Below are positions 8,987-18,285 of a stretch of DNA of 64,000 nt, piece by piece; the first letter of the stretch is position 1, and every line of letters starts with the position of its first letter. A program made the translations under genes and the position numbers. The notes under the pieces were generated by a model. It searched no databases. It saw only the letters and a program-made list of their open reading frames with translations, and was not told the DNA's origin. The DNA comes from Pseudolactococcus insecticola (lineage in GTDB: Bacteria > Bacillota > Bacilli > Lactobacillales > Streptococcaceae), in assembly GCF_011170065.1 (NCBI RefSeq), contig NZ_BLLH01000004.1, positions 62,001 through 126,000 on the forward strand, given 5' to 3'.

Positions 8987-10174
8987 TTAAATGAACATCT
9001 TTTGCAAAAATGCTTGTTTCTCTTGTTTCAAGTTGTCTAGTTCTTGTTTTTGAAGATTGATAAGGTCGTCTAGTTGTTTGAAAAATGACCCGATTTTCGT
9101 TTGTTCTTCCATGCTCGGAACGAAAATTTCGAAAACGTCTAAAAAATCTTTCTGAACATGAGGGATATTTGGTGTCCTATAACTATCATAAATAACCTGT
9201 TGATTTCGCTTTAAAAATTGATAAACGAATTGACCAACGGCGTTTGTTCGATAAGCCTTTAAAGTAGACCCTAACGCTCCGCTGAAGCCAGTATAAACAG
9301 TTCCAGCTTTTGAACCATCCCATAAAATTAACACATCAGATTCAATAACATCACTACTGCCATTTGTTAAAATTGGTGCGCCGCCATTCAATCTTTGTGT
9401 ATCAAGGTATTCAACTTCTCCGCGCTCTAATTTTTCAAATTGCGCCTTGCCTTTTATTTGCTTTTCAACTGCGTCACCTAACTTACGCTGTTCCCAAGGT
9501 TCAGTAAACTCAGGAAAACGAATTTCTGGTACTATTTCACCATGTTTTGGAAACATCTTTTGAAGGTAGCCTTGTTTTTCTTCAGTTAGGCTGTCTAACT
9601 TACGCTGTTGAAGCGTGATAAGGTCGTCTAGTTGTTTGAAGAATGTACCGATTTTGCTTTGTTCATCAAAAGATGGAACTGAAATTTGAAATGTTCCATA
9701 TTCCTCAGCGTTAACCCCAGGCTGACCAGAACGTTGTGACGTTATTTGAATGAATTTACTGTACCTATCAGTGAATGTGTTTTGAAAAACAAATTCTGAG
9801 TCATACTCAGGTTTGATACTTGCCTTAATTAAGAAACCTGCATAGTAAACCTTGCCGTCAGAATCCTTATAACGATAGGTTTTACCTACACTAGCACCAG
9901 TTCGAGCGAATAGAATATCACCTTGATGAAGTAAGTAATCATCTGCATTTGATAAGTCTATTTCTGGTGAAGTTATCCCACTTTGGTCGAACTCATGACT
10001 GTTATCGTCAATGTCTGTGATTCGTAAATATTTGTTTTCTCCATCGAACTCAGTCGCTGCTGCATTCAAACCATAGTTAAATCCATTTGCTAATTCTTTA
10101 AACTTCCGCTCTTCCCAATCATCACCAAACCCAGAAAAACGTAAACTTGGCGCTTTTTTATTTTTGTCACTCAT
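8987..10174 (-). CDS. hsdS: Type I restriction specificity subunit HsdS
   Basis: HsdS reads the two half-sites of the DNA target through two recognition domains and joins HsdM and HsdR. The 395-residue protein has two target domains (about 20-160 and 225-350), each followed by a conserved helix. These are KIGTFFKQLDDLITLQQRKL (about 175) and the near copy KIGSFFKQLDDLINLQKQEL (about 361). The start of each half repeats WEERKF and WEQRKL. The helix repeats are also alike in DNA, so the domains could be exchanged by recombination. Its ATG overlaps the end of the Fic gene by eight bases. The recognition sequence cannot be read from the protein. Confidence 0.95.
   Translation of the reverse strand: MSDKNKKAPSLRFSGFGDDWEERKFKELANGFNYGLNAAATEFDGENKYLRITDIDDNSHEFDQSGITSPEIDLSNADDYLLHQGDILFARTGASVGKTYRYKDSDGKVYYAGFLIKASIKPEYDSEFVFQNTFTDRYSKFIQITSQRSGQPGVNAEEYGTFQISVPSFDEQSKIGTFFKQLDDLITLQQRKLDSLTEEKQGYLQKMFPKHGEIVPEIRFPEFTEPWEQRKLGDAVEKQIKGKAQFEKLERGEVEYLDTQRLNGGAPILTNGSSDVIESDVLILWDGSKAGTVYTGFSGALGSTLKAYRTNAVGQFVYQFLKRNQQVIYDSYRTPNIPHVQKDFLDVFEIFVPSMEEQTKIGSFFKQLDDLINLQKQELDNLKQEKQAFLQKMFI
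9059..9654. repeat. In-frame direct repeat inside hsdS
   Basis: GATAAGGTCGTCTAGTTG begins at 9059 and again at 9617, 558 bases apart (186 codons). Similarity continues beyond the identical core for about 40 bases on each copy. These encode the two conserved spacer helices and are natural crossover points for domain shuffling. Confidence 0.8.
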
Positions 10175-11177
10175 GTTCTTCTCCCGTCTTTACCCGATAA
10201 CGGCGCCCGCTGCGCTCACCTTTTTGCTCTAACACGCCTAGGCTCACCAACTTTTGCAGGTGACGGCGCACGGTGGCGCTTGTCTTGCCTGAGAGGGCTA
10301 CGACTTTTGCGGCGGCAAACCAGTCTGTTGTTTGTAGCAGTGTTTGCATACTTCCCACAAACTGTCGCTCAGTTTTTGAGAGCTTATCGCTCGTTTTATC
10401 GCTCAAAATATCGCTCATTTTATCCTGCGGGTATTTTTTTAAGGTTTCATAGATGGCATCCAGCATGAACTGGATAAAAACCGCCGAGTCATTTTCTTGA
10501 TCTGCTTGCGCAAGCACTTTGTAGTAGGCTGCTTGGTGCTCATAGATGATGGTTTCAACTGGTAGCCAAGCAAACAGCGGCTGCCAGTTTGATAGTATCA
10601 AAGACTGCCACAAACGGCCCATGCGCCCATTGCCATCTGCAAAAGGGTGGATGGTTTCAATCTCAAAATGCACCACGGCACTCACAATCAAGGCAGGATC
10701 TTGCGTACTTTTTGCCCAGTCAAATAGACTGTTTATCAGTCCTGGCACAAACTGTGGCCGCGCGCCTGGATGGATCAAGCGGTTGTTTTGGTCAAACACA
10801 CCAACATCGCCAGTTCTAAAATGCCCCGACTCACGCACTAGGCCCGTGGTTAATAACCCGTGCGCCCGTAAAAAATCATCGACCGAAAACGGGTCATAGT
10901 CCATGATGACGTCATAGGCCTCATAGGCATTTTTGACTTCTTTTATCTCTTGCGGATCGCCTAGGACACGCTGCCCGTTTATAATCGCTGTCACTTGCTC
11001 AAAGCTCAGTGAGTTTTGCTCAATGGCAAGTGATGACTGAATGGCGCGCAAGCGATTTTCACGGCGCAGATGTAGATTGCGCTCGTACGTCACGTTTAAG
11101 CGCCCAACTAACTCTGATATATCGACAACCCGTGAGATGATGGCGCTTGTTAGCGTAAAAGGTGGTTTGTCTACCAT
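10167..11177 (-). CDS. Fic domain protein with winged-helix C-terminus, inside hsd operon
   Basis: This is a second Fic protein of 336 residues, a probable AMP-transferase. The N-terminal helix carries SSLAIEQNSL near residue 49, an inhibitory-helix type sequence of class II Fic proteins, with EQN where EGN is usual. The active loop HPFADGNGRMGR lies near residue 175. The C-terminal 70 residues (ALSGKTSATVRRHLQKLVSL and onward) look like a winged helix for DNA binding. It lies between hsdM (24 bases away) and hsdS (eight-base overlap), so it is expressed with the restriction system. Its role there is unknown; it could modify host or phage proteins, or regulate the operon. Confidence 0.88.
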   Translation of the reverse strand: MVDKPPFTLTSAIISRVVDISELVGRLNVTYERNLHLRRENRLRAIQSSLAIEQNSLSFEQVTAIINGQRVLGDPQEIKEVKNAYEAYDVIMDYDPFSVDDFLRAHGLLTTGLVRESGHFRTGDVGVFDQNNRLIHPGARPQFVPGLINSLFDWAKSTQDPALIVSAVVHFEIETIHPFADGNGRMGRLWQSLILSNWQPLFAWLPVETIIYEHQAAYYKVLAQADQENDSAVFIQFMLDAIYETLKKYPQDKMSDILSDKTSDKLSKTERQFVGSMQTLLQTTDWFAAAKVVALSGKTSATVRRHLQKLVSLGVLEQKGERSGRRYRVKTGEEHE

Positions 11178-11201
11178 TTTTCCCTCATTCTTTTTTAGTG
11201 A

Positions 11202-12800
11202 TTATTGCCCCAGCCATGCTTTGAAGTTAGCTAGATTTGTGTCATGCCCATCTGCACTGACAAGCTCGTTTACTTGATTTAACAAGTCAGCTTTTACCGC
11301 AGCAATCTCCGCATCCACATCAAGCAAGTCTTGCCCGACTTTTGCGAGGTCGATCGGCGCTTCTGCCTCAAAGGTATCCACATAACGTGGGATGTTCAGG
11401 TTAAAGTCGTTTTCTCTTATCTCATCAAACGACGCCAGATGCGCTAACTTATCCACGTCTTTTTTGGCAAAGTAAGTGTCTAGTATCTTTTGCAGATGCG
11501 CGTCTGTCATGGTGTTTTGATTTTTACCCTTGACGAACTCTTTTGACGCATCGATAAAAAACACATCTTTATTTGAGCGATTTTTCTTTAAGATAACGAT
11601 GGTCGTGGGAATGCTGGTATTATAGAATATATTCGCTGGTAAGCCGATAACGGTATCAATGGCACCCATTTCCAGTAATTTGGTGCGGATCTTGCCTTCT
11701 GCAGCGCCACGGAACAAAATCCCGTGTGGTAGCACGATTGCCATAGTACCACTGTCTTTCAGGTGATAGTAACCATGCAACAAAAAGGCATAGTCAGCTT
11801 TTGACTTAGGTGCGATGACGCCATAGGTAGAAAAGCGTGGGTCCTGTAAAAATCCTGCGTCCGCGCGCCATTTTGCCGAATAGGGTGGGTTCATCAAGAC
11901 GGCATCAAAGTTTGTCGGTTCCTCGACAGGCCAGTCGCCGTCTAGGGTGTCGCCATTGCGCAGGAACTGGTTACCCGTTTGGACGCCGTGCAGCAGCATG
12001 TTCATGCGGGCGAGGTTAAAGGTTGAGGTGTTTAGCTCTTGACCGAAATAGTTGATGGTGGCGGGTTCATTGGAGTATTTTTTAGCATTTAGGAGCAGTG
12101 AGCCTGAGCCCATTGTCGGATCATAGACGCTAAAGCCTTTTTGGTCTGCTTTGCCATGCAAGACGGCTTGCATCATGAGATGTGCGACGGGTTGCGGCGT
12201 GTAGAACTCGCCTGCTTTTTTGCCCGACTCAGAGGCGAACTGCCCGATGAGATACTCGTAGGCGTCGCCTAGTGTGTCTCCTGATGTGCTGATCACGTCT
12301 AGCGGTGCGATGGTTTTCATGACGTCAGCTATCGTCTGGTTTTGCTTGTTTAGGTTGGTGCCGAGCTTACGTGAATACAAATCAATGTCTTCAAACAAAC
12401 CTGCAAAGTCTGCACTAGCCCGCTCAATATCCGCAAAGCCCTGCGCCAAGTCTTCTAACTGGAATTCGCTCGCATTGATCTTGTTTACCAGTGCGGCAAA
12501 GGTCAAGTCTGGTTTTAGGATATAGGACAGCTGATCTTTCAAGCCGTCGATCAGGTCTGACTGGATATCCAAGTCTGCATAGGCCGTTTCATAGTTTGTC
12601 TGTGCTTCAAAGATGTCAGCTGGCGTTTCTTCTAGGAGGTCATTTGCCTCGGCTAATAGCTGATCTGACAGGTACTTGTAGAAGATCAAACCTAGTAAGT
12701 AATCTTTGTACTCATTTGCGTCCATTTTTGAGCGCAAGACGTCGGCTGCGTTCCAGAGCGCTGTTTCTAGTGTTTTCGTTGCTGTTGCATTCTCTGCCAT
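11202..12800 (-). CDS. hsdM: Type I DNA methyltransferase HsdM
   Basis: This subunit methylates adenine at N6 in the host's recognition sites and forms the core of the type I complex. In the 532-residue protein the SAM-binding motif DPTMGSGSLL lies near residue 227 and the catalytic NPPYSAKW near residue 308. An N-terminal helical domain and a C-terminal helix region are both present, so the gene looks intact. It starts behind GAGGGAG. No terminator separates it from yozE 42 bases upstream, so it may be read from the cvfB-msrA-yozE promoter as well as any of its own. Confidence 0.95.
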   Translation of the reverse strand: MAENATATKTLETALWNAADVLRSKMDANEYKDYLLGLIFYKYLSDQLLAEANDLLEETPADIFEAQTNYETAYADLDIQSDLIDGLKDQLSYILKPDLTFAALVNKINASEFQLEDLAQGFADIERASADFAGLFEDIDLYSRKLGTNLNKQNQTIADVMKTIAPLDVISTSGDTLGDAYEYLIGQFASESGKKAGEFYTPQPVAHLMMQAVLHGKADQKGFSVYDPTMGSGSLLLNAKKYSNEPATINYFGQELNTSTFNLARMNMLLHGVQTGNQFLRNGDTLDGDWPVEEPTNFDAVLMNPPYSAKWRADAGFLQDPRFSTYGVIAPKSKADYAFLLHGYYHLKDSGTMAIVLPHGILFRGAAEGKIRTKLLEMGAIDTVIGLPANIFYNTSIPTTIVILKKNRSNKDVFFIDASKEFVKGKNQNTMTDAHLQKILDTYFAKKDVDKLAHLASFDEIRENDFNLNIPRYVDTFEAEAPIDLAKVGQDLLDVDAEIAAVKADLLNQVNELVSADGHDTNLANFKAWLGQ

Positions 12801-12842
12801 TTTAGTGGCTCCCTCGCTATTTCGTTTTCTTCGTCATTATCA

Positions 12843-13052
12843 TCATCTCAGCAAATACTGCTCCCAGATCTCATCGAACTTTGATAGATTAAAGCTGAAG
12901 TTTGCGTGTGTTTCTAGGTAGCTTGAAATCTCGTCAAAGTCTGAGGATTGTTTGGGAAATGTCGTGTCGTCATAGACGAGATTGGCGAGTTTGGTGATGT
13001 CGTCGACCTCTTTATAGGCGCGGTGTTTCATCAGAAAGATGTAAAAACTCAT
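12843..13052 (-). CDS. yozE: YozE family protein
   Basis: This small cytosolic protein of the YozE/UPF0346 family has a SAM-like helical fold and a biochemical role that is not known. The 69 residues begin [20 protein letters not shown], a family hallmark, and end with [19 protein letters not shown]. It follows msrA with a four-base overlap. That pairing of msrA and yozE is conserved in Streptococcaceae. Confidence 0.88.
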   Translation of the reverse strand: MSFYIFLMKHRAYKEVDDITKLANLVYDDTTFPKQSSDFDEISSYLETHANFSFNLSKFDEIWEQYLLR

Positions 13053-13585
13053 GATTTTTCTCCCCTATCTCCCCATTGCTGCGCCAAAAAATCGTGTCTG
13101 ATGCGTGCGCTCAGCGCATAGCGTTCAGGATTTTTCTTGTAAAAACCTTGATGGTAGCTTTCTGCCGACCAAAATGGCTGGCTAGGCTCAATCGTGACCA
13201 CGATTTCTTTATCGCCAAAGTGCCCCGACGCCTGCAGGGCTTTTTTGCTGTCAATCGCTGTGTGCTCCTGCACGTCATTGTCATAAAAAATCACGGGACG
13301 ATAGTTGTCGCCACGGTCCTCAAACTGCCCAAAAGCGTCCGTCGGATCCGTCAGCGTCCAGTAAAGCGCCACCAGCTTTTCATAACTGATCTGATCACGG
13401 TCAAAGATAATCTCGACGGCTTCGGTGTGTCCTGTCGTGTGGCTGAGCACGTCTTCATAGGTCGGATTTTCCGTCGTGCCACCCGTGTAGCCACTCGTCA
13501 CACTGAGAATGCCAGGCAGCTCTTCAAAAGGCTGGACCATGCACCAAAAGCAACCACCAGCAAATATCGCACGTTCTTTTGTCAT
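13049..13585 (-). CDS. msrA: Peptide methionine sulfoxide reductase MsrA
   Basis: MsrA reduces methionine-S-sulfoxide in oxidised proteins. The catalytic motif GGCFWC lies at residues 10-15 and GYTGG near residue 34, with the acid pair TGHTEAVE near residue 53. At 178 residues it has the length of the single-domain form. It sits between cvfB and yozE in a minus-strand operon, with a four-base overlap to yozE. No MsrB is seen in the window; a free-methionine sulfoxide reductase homologue lies at 61.5 kb. Confidence 0.95.
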   Translation of the reverse strand: MTKERAIFAGGCFWCMVQPFEELPGILSVTSGYTGGTTENPTYEDVLSHTTGHTEAVEIIFDRDQISYEKLVALYWTLTDPTDAFGQFEDRGDNYRPVIFYDNDVQEHTAIDSKKALQASGHFGDKEIVVTIEPSQPFWSAESYHQGFYKKNPERYALSARIRHDFLAQQWGDRGEKS

Positions 13586-13602
13586 ATTTTCTCCTGTTTT
13601 GT

Positions 13603-14466
13603 TTAAGTCAAGCTTGTACCTGCTGGGCTTTGCTTGATTTTTCCTTGTTTCATCAGGCCTCCCAGCGCTTTTTTGAACTGACCTTTTGAGATGGCAAATG
13701 TCGCTTTGATCTCGTCAGGCGCCGACTTGTCGTTAAATGGCATGCTGCCACCTTGCTGCTCTAGGTAGGTCAAGATCAGCTGTGCATCGGCGTCAAGCAT
13801 CTCATACGAGCGTGGTTTTAGGCTGAGATTGAGCGTTTTATCAATCTCACGATAACCAATCACGCGCACATCAAGCTCTTGCCCCAAACGTGGCTCAGAA
13901 AAGCGTTCATTTGGATGGATAAAGCCTAGCATGTTATTTTCAGGTAGATAGACAAAGGTGCCTGAGAGTTTGTTACGGTAAACAATGGCTTTCAAGTTCT
14001 GATTTTGCATGTTATCATAGGCTTTGCCAGCCATCTGAACAAAGGTTTCAGGATAGGCAATCTCCCCCCAAATCCGATCTTTACTGTCAACATCGAGTTT
14101 GACATAGAGTTTATCGCCTTTTTTGGGCCAGAGCTCTTTTAGCTCGGGCAGGATGTCAAGTGACACAACCACGTCTTTTTCAGGAATGGCGACATCTAGA
14201 AAAACGCCCAGATCTTTTCGGACATCTGTGACCGTGCCCCAGCCGTAGGTGTCTCGTGTGGCTGCAGGCGTTGTTAGTGTCAGGCGTTGTTTTCCGGCTT
14301 TATCTGTGTAGGCAAAGCCTGTCACGTCATCACCAAGCGCAAACTCGCCTTCTGATTTTGGTAGTCTGAAAATCAGACCATCTTTTTGGATATAGTAGTT
14401 TTGCTCGTTTTCATCGGTGATTTTCCCAGTGATAACTGTCGCCATTAGCTCATTCATTTCGTTCAT
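13603..14466 (-). CDS. cvfB: S1 RNA-binding protein CvfB
   Basis: CvfB proteins carry S1-type RNA-binding domains plus a C-terminal winged helix and affect virulence gene expression in Staphylococcus. The 287-residue protein shows several S1-like segments, for example [20 protein letters not shown] and [20 protein letters not shown]. The C-terminal part [20 protein letters not shown] matches the winged helix. The start is uncertain: in-frame ATGs occur at 14481, 14466, 14457 and 14445, none with a strong ribosome site. I chose 14466; homologues mostly begin near MNELMA, which would favour 14457. Confidence 0.85.
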   Translation of the reverse strand: MNEMNELMATVITGKITDENEQNYYIQKDGLIFRLPKSEGEFALGDDVTGFAYTDKAGKQRLTLTTPAATRDTYGWGTVTDVRKDLGVFLDVAIPEKDVVVSLDILPELKELWPKKGDKLYVKLDVDSKDRIWGEIAYPETFVQMAGKAYDNMQNQNLKAIVYRNKLSGTFVYLPENNMLGFIHPNERFSEPRLGQELDVRVIGYREIDKTLNLSLKPRSYEMLDADAQLILTYLEQQGGSMPFNDKSAPDEIKATFAISKGQFKKALGGLMKQGKIKQSPAGTSLT

Positions 14467-14545
14467 TGTCTTATATCTCATTTCTATTTGTTTCTGGTTG
14501 ATTTTTAGTGTGTGTTCTTAGTTTATAATTGTTTATATTATAGCA

Positions 14546-14572
14546 TAAAAAAAGGCTTCACGCCTTTTATTA
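14546..14572 (-). terminator. Terminator after frr
   Basis: On the minus strand AAAAGGCG-TGAA-GCCTTTTTTT forms a compact stem with a T-run, 25 bases after the frr stop. A TATAAT box for cvfB follows at 14537-14542. Confidence 0.85.
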
Positions 14573-14596
14573 TCATTCTTCTGCTGGTTTTATTGC

Positions 14597-15154
14597 TCAG
14601 ACTGTCAGCAGTTCTTCTTCTTTGTTTGCTGTGTGTTTGTCGATTTCTTTGACGGCGTCATCAGTCACTTTTTGGATGTCTTTTTCGAGTGATTTCAGCT
14701 CATCTTCTGTGATTTCTTTTGCTTTTTCAGATTTTTTGGCGTCATTCATGGCATCTTTGCGGATATTACGCACGGCAACTTTGCCACCTTCAGCCGTTTT
14801 CTTCACTTCTTTTGCCAGTTCTTTACGACGATCTTCGGTCAATGCTGGAATCACCAAGCGGATGACATTGCCATCTGACTGTGGGTTAATGCCCAGATCA
14901 CTCGCATTTAGCGCTGCTTCGATGTCTTTGATGACTGTTTTGTCAAATGGTGTCACAAGGAGCACACGTGCCTCAGGCACTGAGATACCTGCTAGTTGAT
15001 TGAGCGGTGTTTCAGCGCCGTAGTACTCGACTGTGATGCGGTCAAGCAGGCTTGCATTGGCACGTCCTGCACGAATGCTACCAAACTCGCGTTGTAAGCT
15101 TTCGATAGACTGTTGCATGCGCGTTTTTGCGTTTGTTACGATTTCGTTTGCCAT
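14597..15154 (-). CDS. frr: Ribosome recycling factor
   Basis: RRF splits post-termination ribosomes together with EF-G. The 185-residue protein has the usual length and the conserved [19 protein letters not shown] near residue 22, [27 protein letters not shown] and the long C-terminal coiled helix. It follows pyrH by 26 bases, the standard pyrH-frr operon of Firmicutes, and ends in its own terminator. Confidence 0.97.
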   Translation of the reverse strand: MANEIVTNAKTRMQQSIESLQREFGSIRAGRANASLLDRITVEYYGAETPLNQLAGISVPEARVLLVTPFDKTVIKDIEAALNASDLGINPQSDGNVIRLVIPALTEDRRKELAKEVKKTAEGGKVAVRNIRKDAMNDAKKSEKAKEITEDELKSLEKDIQKVTDDAVKEIDKHTANKEEELLTV

Positions 15155-15180
15155 GATAGTATGAGTATTCCTTTTCTTGC

Positions 15181-15906
15181 TTATTTTTGATTTGAAACGG
15201 TTGTCCCGATATTTTCACCGAGGACGACACGCTTGATATTGCCAGGTTCGTTGAGATTAAAGACGACAAGGTCGATGTCATTATCCATTGATAGTGAGCT
15301 TGCCGTTGAATCCATGATTTTAAGGCCTTGTTTGAGCACTTCGATATGTGTCAGCTGGTCAAATTTGACCGCATCCGCGTCTAACTTAGGATCGGCATTG
15401 TAGACACCATCCACACCATTTTTAGCCATGAGGAGTGCTTCAGCCTCGATCTCAGCGGCTCTGAGCGCTGATGTCGTGTCTGTCGAGAAGTAAGGCGAGC
15501 CAGTCCCTGCGCCAAAGATGACGATCCGACCTTTTTCCAGGTGACGCAGCGCACGACCACGCACGTAGGGCTCAGCCACTTGTTGCATGGTAATCGCTGT
15601 TTGCACCCGTGTATCCACGCCAATCTGCTCAAGTGAGTCCGCCATGACAAGTGCATTCATCACTGTGCCAAGCATGCCCGTGTAGTCAGCCTGCACGCGA
15701 TCCATCCCTGCTTCGGCAGCAGGTTCCCCACGCCAGAGATTGCCACCGCCGATGACAAGTGCAATCTCAACGCCAGAATCATGTACTTCTTTGATTTCTT
15801 TTGCGATTGTTTGCACAGTTTTGATGTCAATACCGACACCACGATCACCTGCGAGTGCTTCTCCGGAAAGTTTGATCAGAACACGTTTATATTTGACTTG
15901 GGACAT
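15181..15906 (-). CDS. pyrH: UMP kinase
   Basis: PyrH phosphorylates UMP to UDP, an essential step of pyrimidine nucleotide synthesis, and is allosterically controlled by GTP and UTP. The 241-residue protein has the amino-acid-kinase pattern: [12 protein letters not shown] at the N-terminus, [10 protein letters not shown] near residue 54, and [20 protein letters not shown] near residue 136. It is the first gene of the pyrH-frr unit. It lies downstream of ackA, which has its own terminator. Confidence 0.97.
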   Translation of the reverse strand: MSQVKYKRVLIKLSGEALAGDRGVGIDIKTVQTIAKEIKEVHDSGVEIALVIGGGNLWRGEPAAEAGMDRVQADYTGMLGTVMNALVMADSLEQIGVDTRVQTAITMQQVAEPYVRGRALRHLEKGRIVIFGAGTGSPYFSTDTTSALRAAEIEAEALLMAKNGVDGVYNADPKLDADAVKFDQLTHIEVLKQGLKIMDSTASSLSMDNDIDLVVFNLNEPGNIKRVVLGENIGTTVSNQK

Positions 15907-15992
15907 AGTTTTACCTTTCTCGATTCACTTGACTGCTTTTATCTAGTCTACTTTACATCTAATCTATTTTACCACAAAATGTTGGCATTTAG

Positions 15993-16019
15993 AAAAACTC
16001 GAAAGATTTTTTCGAGTTT
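15993..16019 (-). terminator. Terminator after ackA
   Basis: On the minus strand AAACTCGAAA and TTTCGAGTTT pair around a short loop and are followed by a T-rich run, 15 bases after the ackA stop. Confidence 0.8.
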
Positions 16020-16034
16020 GTGCGTTTTCCGCCT

Positions 16035-17222
16035 TTATTGGCTCAGTTTTTCAACGTCACGCGCGATGACAAGCTCTTCATCTGTCGGGATAACAAGGAC
16101 TTTCACCTTGGCCGCAGCTGTTGAGATGATGCCGTCAGCACCGACGATATTTTTACTCTCATCAATATCAAGGCCAAACCATGACAGACCATCCACAATC
16201 GCTTTTCTGACGGGACCTGAATTTTCACCGATACCCGCTGTGAAAACAACCGCATCAGCGCCATTTAAAACAGCCAGATATTGTCCGATATATTTTTGGA
16301 TGCGATTGATAAATAAATCAAACGCAAGCGTCGCTTTTTCATCACCTTCTTCGCGGCCTTTGAGGATGTCACGCATATCTGATGAACTACCAGAAATACC
16401 AGCAAGACCTGATTTTTTATTGAAAATATCAATCAGTTCATTGACGTCCGTGATGCCAGTTTTTACCATGATATACGGTATGATAGACGCATCAAGATCG
16501 CCTGTGCGTGTGCCCATCATCACGCCAGCAAGCGGTGTAAAGCCCATCGACGTATCAACTGACTTACCGCCGTCAATGGCAGTTAGGCTGACGCCATTGC
16601 CGATATGCGCCGTGATCAGTTTCAGCTCTTCTGGAGCTTTGCCGAGGTACTCAGCTGCTTTTTGCGACACGTACATATGGCTCGTGCCATGCGCACCATA
16701 CTTGCGGACGGCATATTTGTCATAGTAGTCGTTTGGCACGGGATAGCGGTAGGCGACAGGCGGCATGGTTGTATGGAAAGCCGTATCAAAAACAGCGACG
16801 TGCGTGGCATTTGGCAAGAGTGCACGGAAAGCGTGGATCCCAGCAGCATTGGCTGGATTGTGGAGCGGTGCGAGTTCCGCCAGATTTTCGATCTGTTTGG
16901 CAATCTCGTCTGTAATCAGGACAGAGGATTTGAAAAGCTCGCCACCCGCGACAACACGGTGCCCAGTCCCAGTAATCTCAGAAAAATGGTCGATAATCGC
17001 AAGTGATTTTAGATCATTCATGAGGATGGCAACGGCTTCTGTATGGTTGTGAATATCCTTGACCGTCACGTGTTTGTCCCCGTCAAAGCTGACTGATGAC
17101 ACCGACTCAGGCAGTCCAATGCGCTCAATTAGCCCTTTAGCAATAACTGTTTCTGCGGGCATCTCATACAGCTGCCATTTGAGACTTGAGCTTCCTGCGT
17201 TGATTGCGATTGTTTTTGACAT
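16035..17222 (-). CDS. ackA: Acetate kinase
   Basis: AckA converts acetyl phosphate and ADP to acetate and ATP, the energy-yielding step of mixed-acid fermentation. The 395-residue protein carries [14 protein letters not shown] at the N-terminus, GHRVVAGGE near residue 84, [10 protein letters not shown] near residue 143, and AHIGNG and [11 protein letters not shown] for nucleotide binding. The start at 17222 has AGGAGAAACCACAGAT before it; the frame to 17285 reads through the promoter. A cre site lies about 45 bases upstream, so CcpA control is likely. It follows an rRNA-methylase-like gene, as in other streptococci. Confidence 0.97.
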   Translation of the reverse strand: MSKTIAINAGSSSLKWQLYEMPAETVIAKGLIERIGLPESVSSVSFDGDKHVTVKDIHNHTEAVAILMNDLKSLAIIDHFSEITGTGHRVVAGGELFKSSVLITDEIAKQIENLAELAPLHNPANAAGIHAFRALLPNATHVAVFDTAFHTTMPPVAYRYPVPNDYYDKYAVRKYGAHGTSHMYVSQKAAEYLGKAPEELKLITAHIGNGVSLTAIDGGKSVDTSMGFTPLAGVMMGTRTGDLDASIIPYIMVKTGITDVNELIDIFNKKSGLAGISGSSSDMRDILKGREEGDEKATLAFDLFINRIQKYIGQYLAVLNGADAVVFTAGIGENSGPVRKAIVDGLSWFGLDIDESKNIVGADGIISTAAAKVKVLVIPTDEELVIARDVEKLSQ

Positions 17223-17265
17223 ATCTGTGGTTTCTCCTATTTTTTTGCTAGTATTTTGCATTTTC

Positions 17266-17291
17266 TTGAAAACGCTTACTACCAAATTATA
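17266..17291 (-). promoter_or_regulatory. ackA -10 box and cre site
   Basis: A TATAAT box (17286-17291, minus strand) is followed by TTGAAAACGCTTACT at 17266-17280, read on the plus strand. This fits the cre consensus WTGNAANCGNWNNCW at every fixed position. The cre lies just after the -10 box, where CcpA would be expected to block rather than activate, unless another promoter is used. The -35 box is poor. Confidence 0.72.
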
Positions 17292-18222
17292 GCATATTTT
17301 TGCGAAACTGTGCCATGAAATTTTGCACGATTTCTGGATTGGTTAGGCTGGTAAGTGGAAAAACAAACGGTGCTTTCGTTTGGCTGGCTTTTTGTAGGAT
17401 AAAGATCGCCTTTTGGTTATTTTCCGTGACAATGTCAGCTGGTAGCGTCACAACTGCTGCCACTCTTGCATAGTCCAGCAACCATTTTTTTAGCAAATCA
17501 GACTGGGCGCTCGACAGGAGATCGCTCGGCGCGATAAACACGGCATAACCACCGTCTTTGAGGTACTTAAAGCCCTGCGCCATGAGAAGATGGTGGGCAT
17601 AAGTGTGCTCAGTCGCACTCGCAACCTTGGAGCGGCTGGCAACAGCGTCATCTGGATAGTAGCCAACAGGCAGGTCGGAAATCAAAAAATCAACCGGCTC
17701 AATCACCTGCGGGCGCACGGCATCAATCTGGAGAAACTTGGCATTTGTGCCCATGACGTCTGCAATGCTCGCCGACAAGTCAATCATGAGGTCATCCAGC
17801 TCAAAACCGGTATAGTCGATTTCTTTATCGAGCAGACCAGTCAGTAGGGTTTCAGCGAGATTCCCCGTGCCAGAGCCGAGCTCTAAGATGGATAGCGCCG
17901 TTTTAGGGTGCAAGGTCTCGATCATGAAGTTGATGATGTAGCCAATCGCATCTGGTGTCAGCTGATGATTGGGCTGGAGTTGCATGTCTTTAGCGCCTTT
18001 AATCAACGCAAACTGGTAGACTTTTTGCCAGTCGCTTTTTGTGAGCGAAAGTGCGCGCAATTTTTCGTTATTGCCACGGACTGCATCAAGCTCAGCACGA
18101 CCAAGATAGCCGACATTTTGTTCGATCAGCGCATCATAAAAATGCGTAACTAAGTGTGTTTCTAAAAGTTGTACGTTTGTAAGGACGAGCCCGAAAGCCG
18201 TCTCAATAGTTGCCATATTCAT
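17287..18222 (-). CDS. Class I SAM-dependent methyltransferase (YtxK-like)
   Basis: This N6-adenine type methyltransferase of unknown substrate belongs to the family that precedes ackA in many Firmicutes. The 311-residue protein has [17 protein letters not shown] (motif I, near 110) and the DLPVGYYP loop (motif IV type, near 184). Two ATGs are possible (18222 and 18216). A TATAAT box at 18230-18235 lies only seven bases before the first ATG, and no ribosome site fits, so the mRNA is probably leaderless. In related genomes the comG competence operon normally lies directly upstream; here there is a small-RNA-like unit instead. Confidence 0.85.
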   Translation of the reverse strand: MNMATIETAFGLVLTNVQLLETHLVTHFYDALIEQNVGYLGRAELDAVRGNNEKLRALSLTKSDWQKVYQFALIKGAKDMQLQPNHQLTPDAIGYIINFMIETLHPKTALSILELGSGTGNLAETLLTGLLDKEIDYTGFELDDLMIDLSASIADVMGTNAKFLQIDAVRPQVIEPVDFLISDLPVGYYPDDAVASRSKVASATEHTYAHHLLMAQGFKYLKDGGYAVFIAPSDLLSSAQSDLLKKWLLDYARVAAVVTLPADIVTENNQKAIFILQKASQTKAPFVFPLTSLTNPEIVQNFMAQFRKNML

Positions 18223-18229
18223 AAATGTT

Positions 18230-18235
18230 ATTATA
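18230..18235 (-). promoter_or_regulatory. -10 box giving a leaderless methyltransferase mRNA
   Basis: TATAAT on the minus strand lies seven bases from ATG 18222, so transcription should begin at or one base before the start codon. The -35 position is poor. The TTTAAG-N5-TTTAAG repeat at 18247-18263 lies just upstream and may influence this promoter too. Confidence 0.6.
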
Positions 18236-18246
18236 CCATAATCTAT

Positions 18247-18279
18247 TTTAAGGTTAGTTTAAGCTTTAGTCGTTATACT
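18247..18279 (+). promoter_or_regulatory. CiaR-type direct repeat and promoter of a small RNA
   Basis: TTTAAG-GTTAG-TTTAAG (18247-18263) is followed after exactly 10 bases by TATACT (18274-18279). In streptococci the response regulator CiaR binds TTTAAG-N5-TTTAAG placed this way in front of csRNA genes. Repeat and spacing are seen directly. Control by a CiaR homologue is inferred, since no ciaRH genes lie in this window. Confidence 0.6.
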
Positions 18280-18285
18280 ATATTT

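Noticed and set aside
15781-16725. Plus-strand frame of 314 codons opposite ackA
   Set aside because: It is a shadow of a fully conserved acetate kinase gene, with serine-rich composition and no ribosome site.
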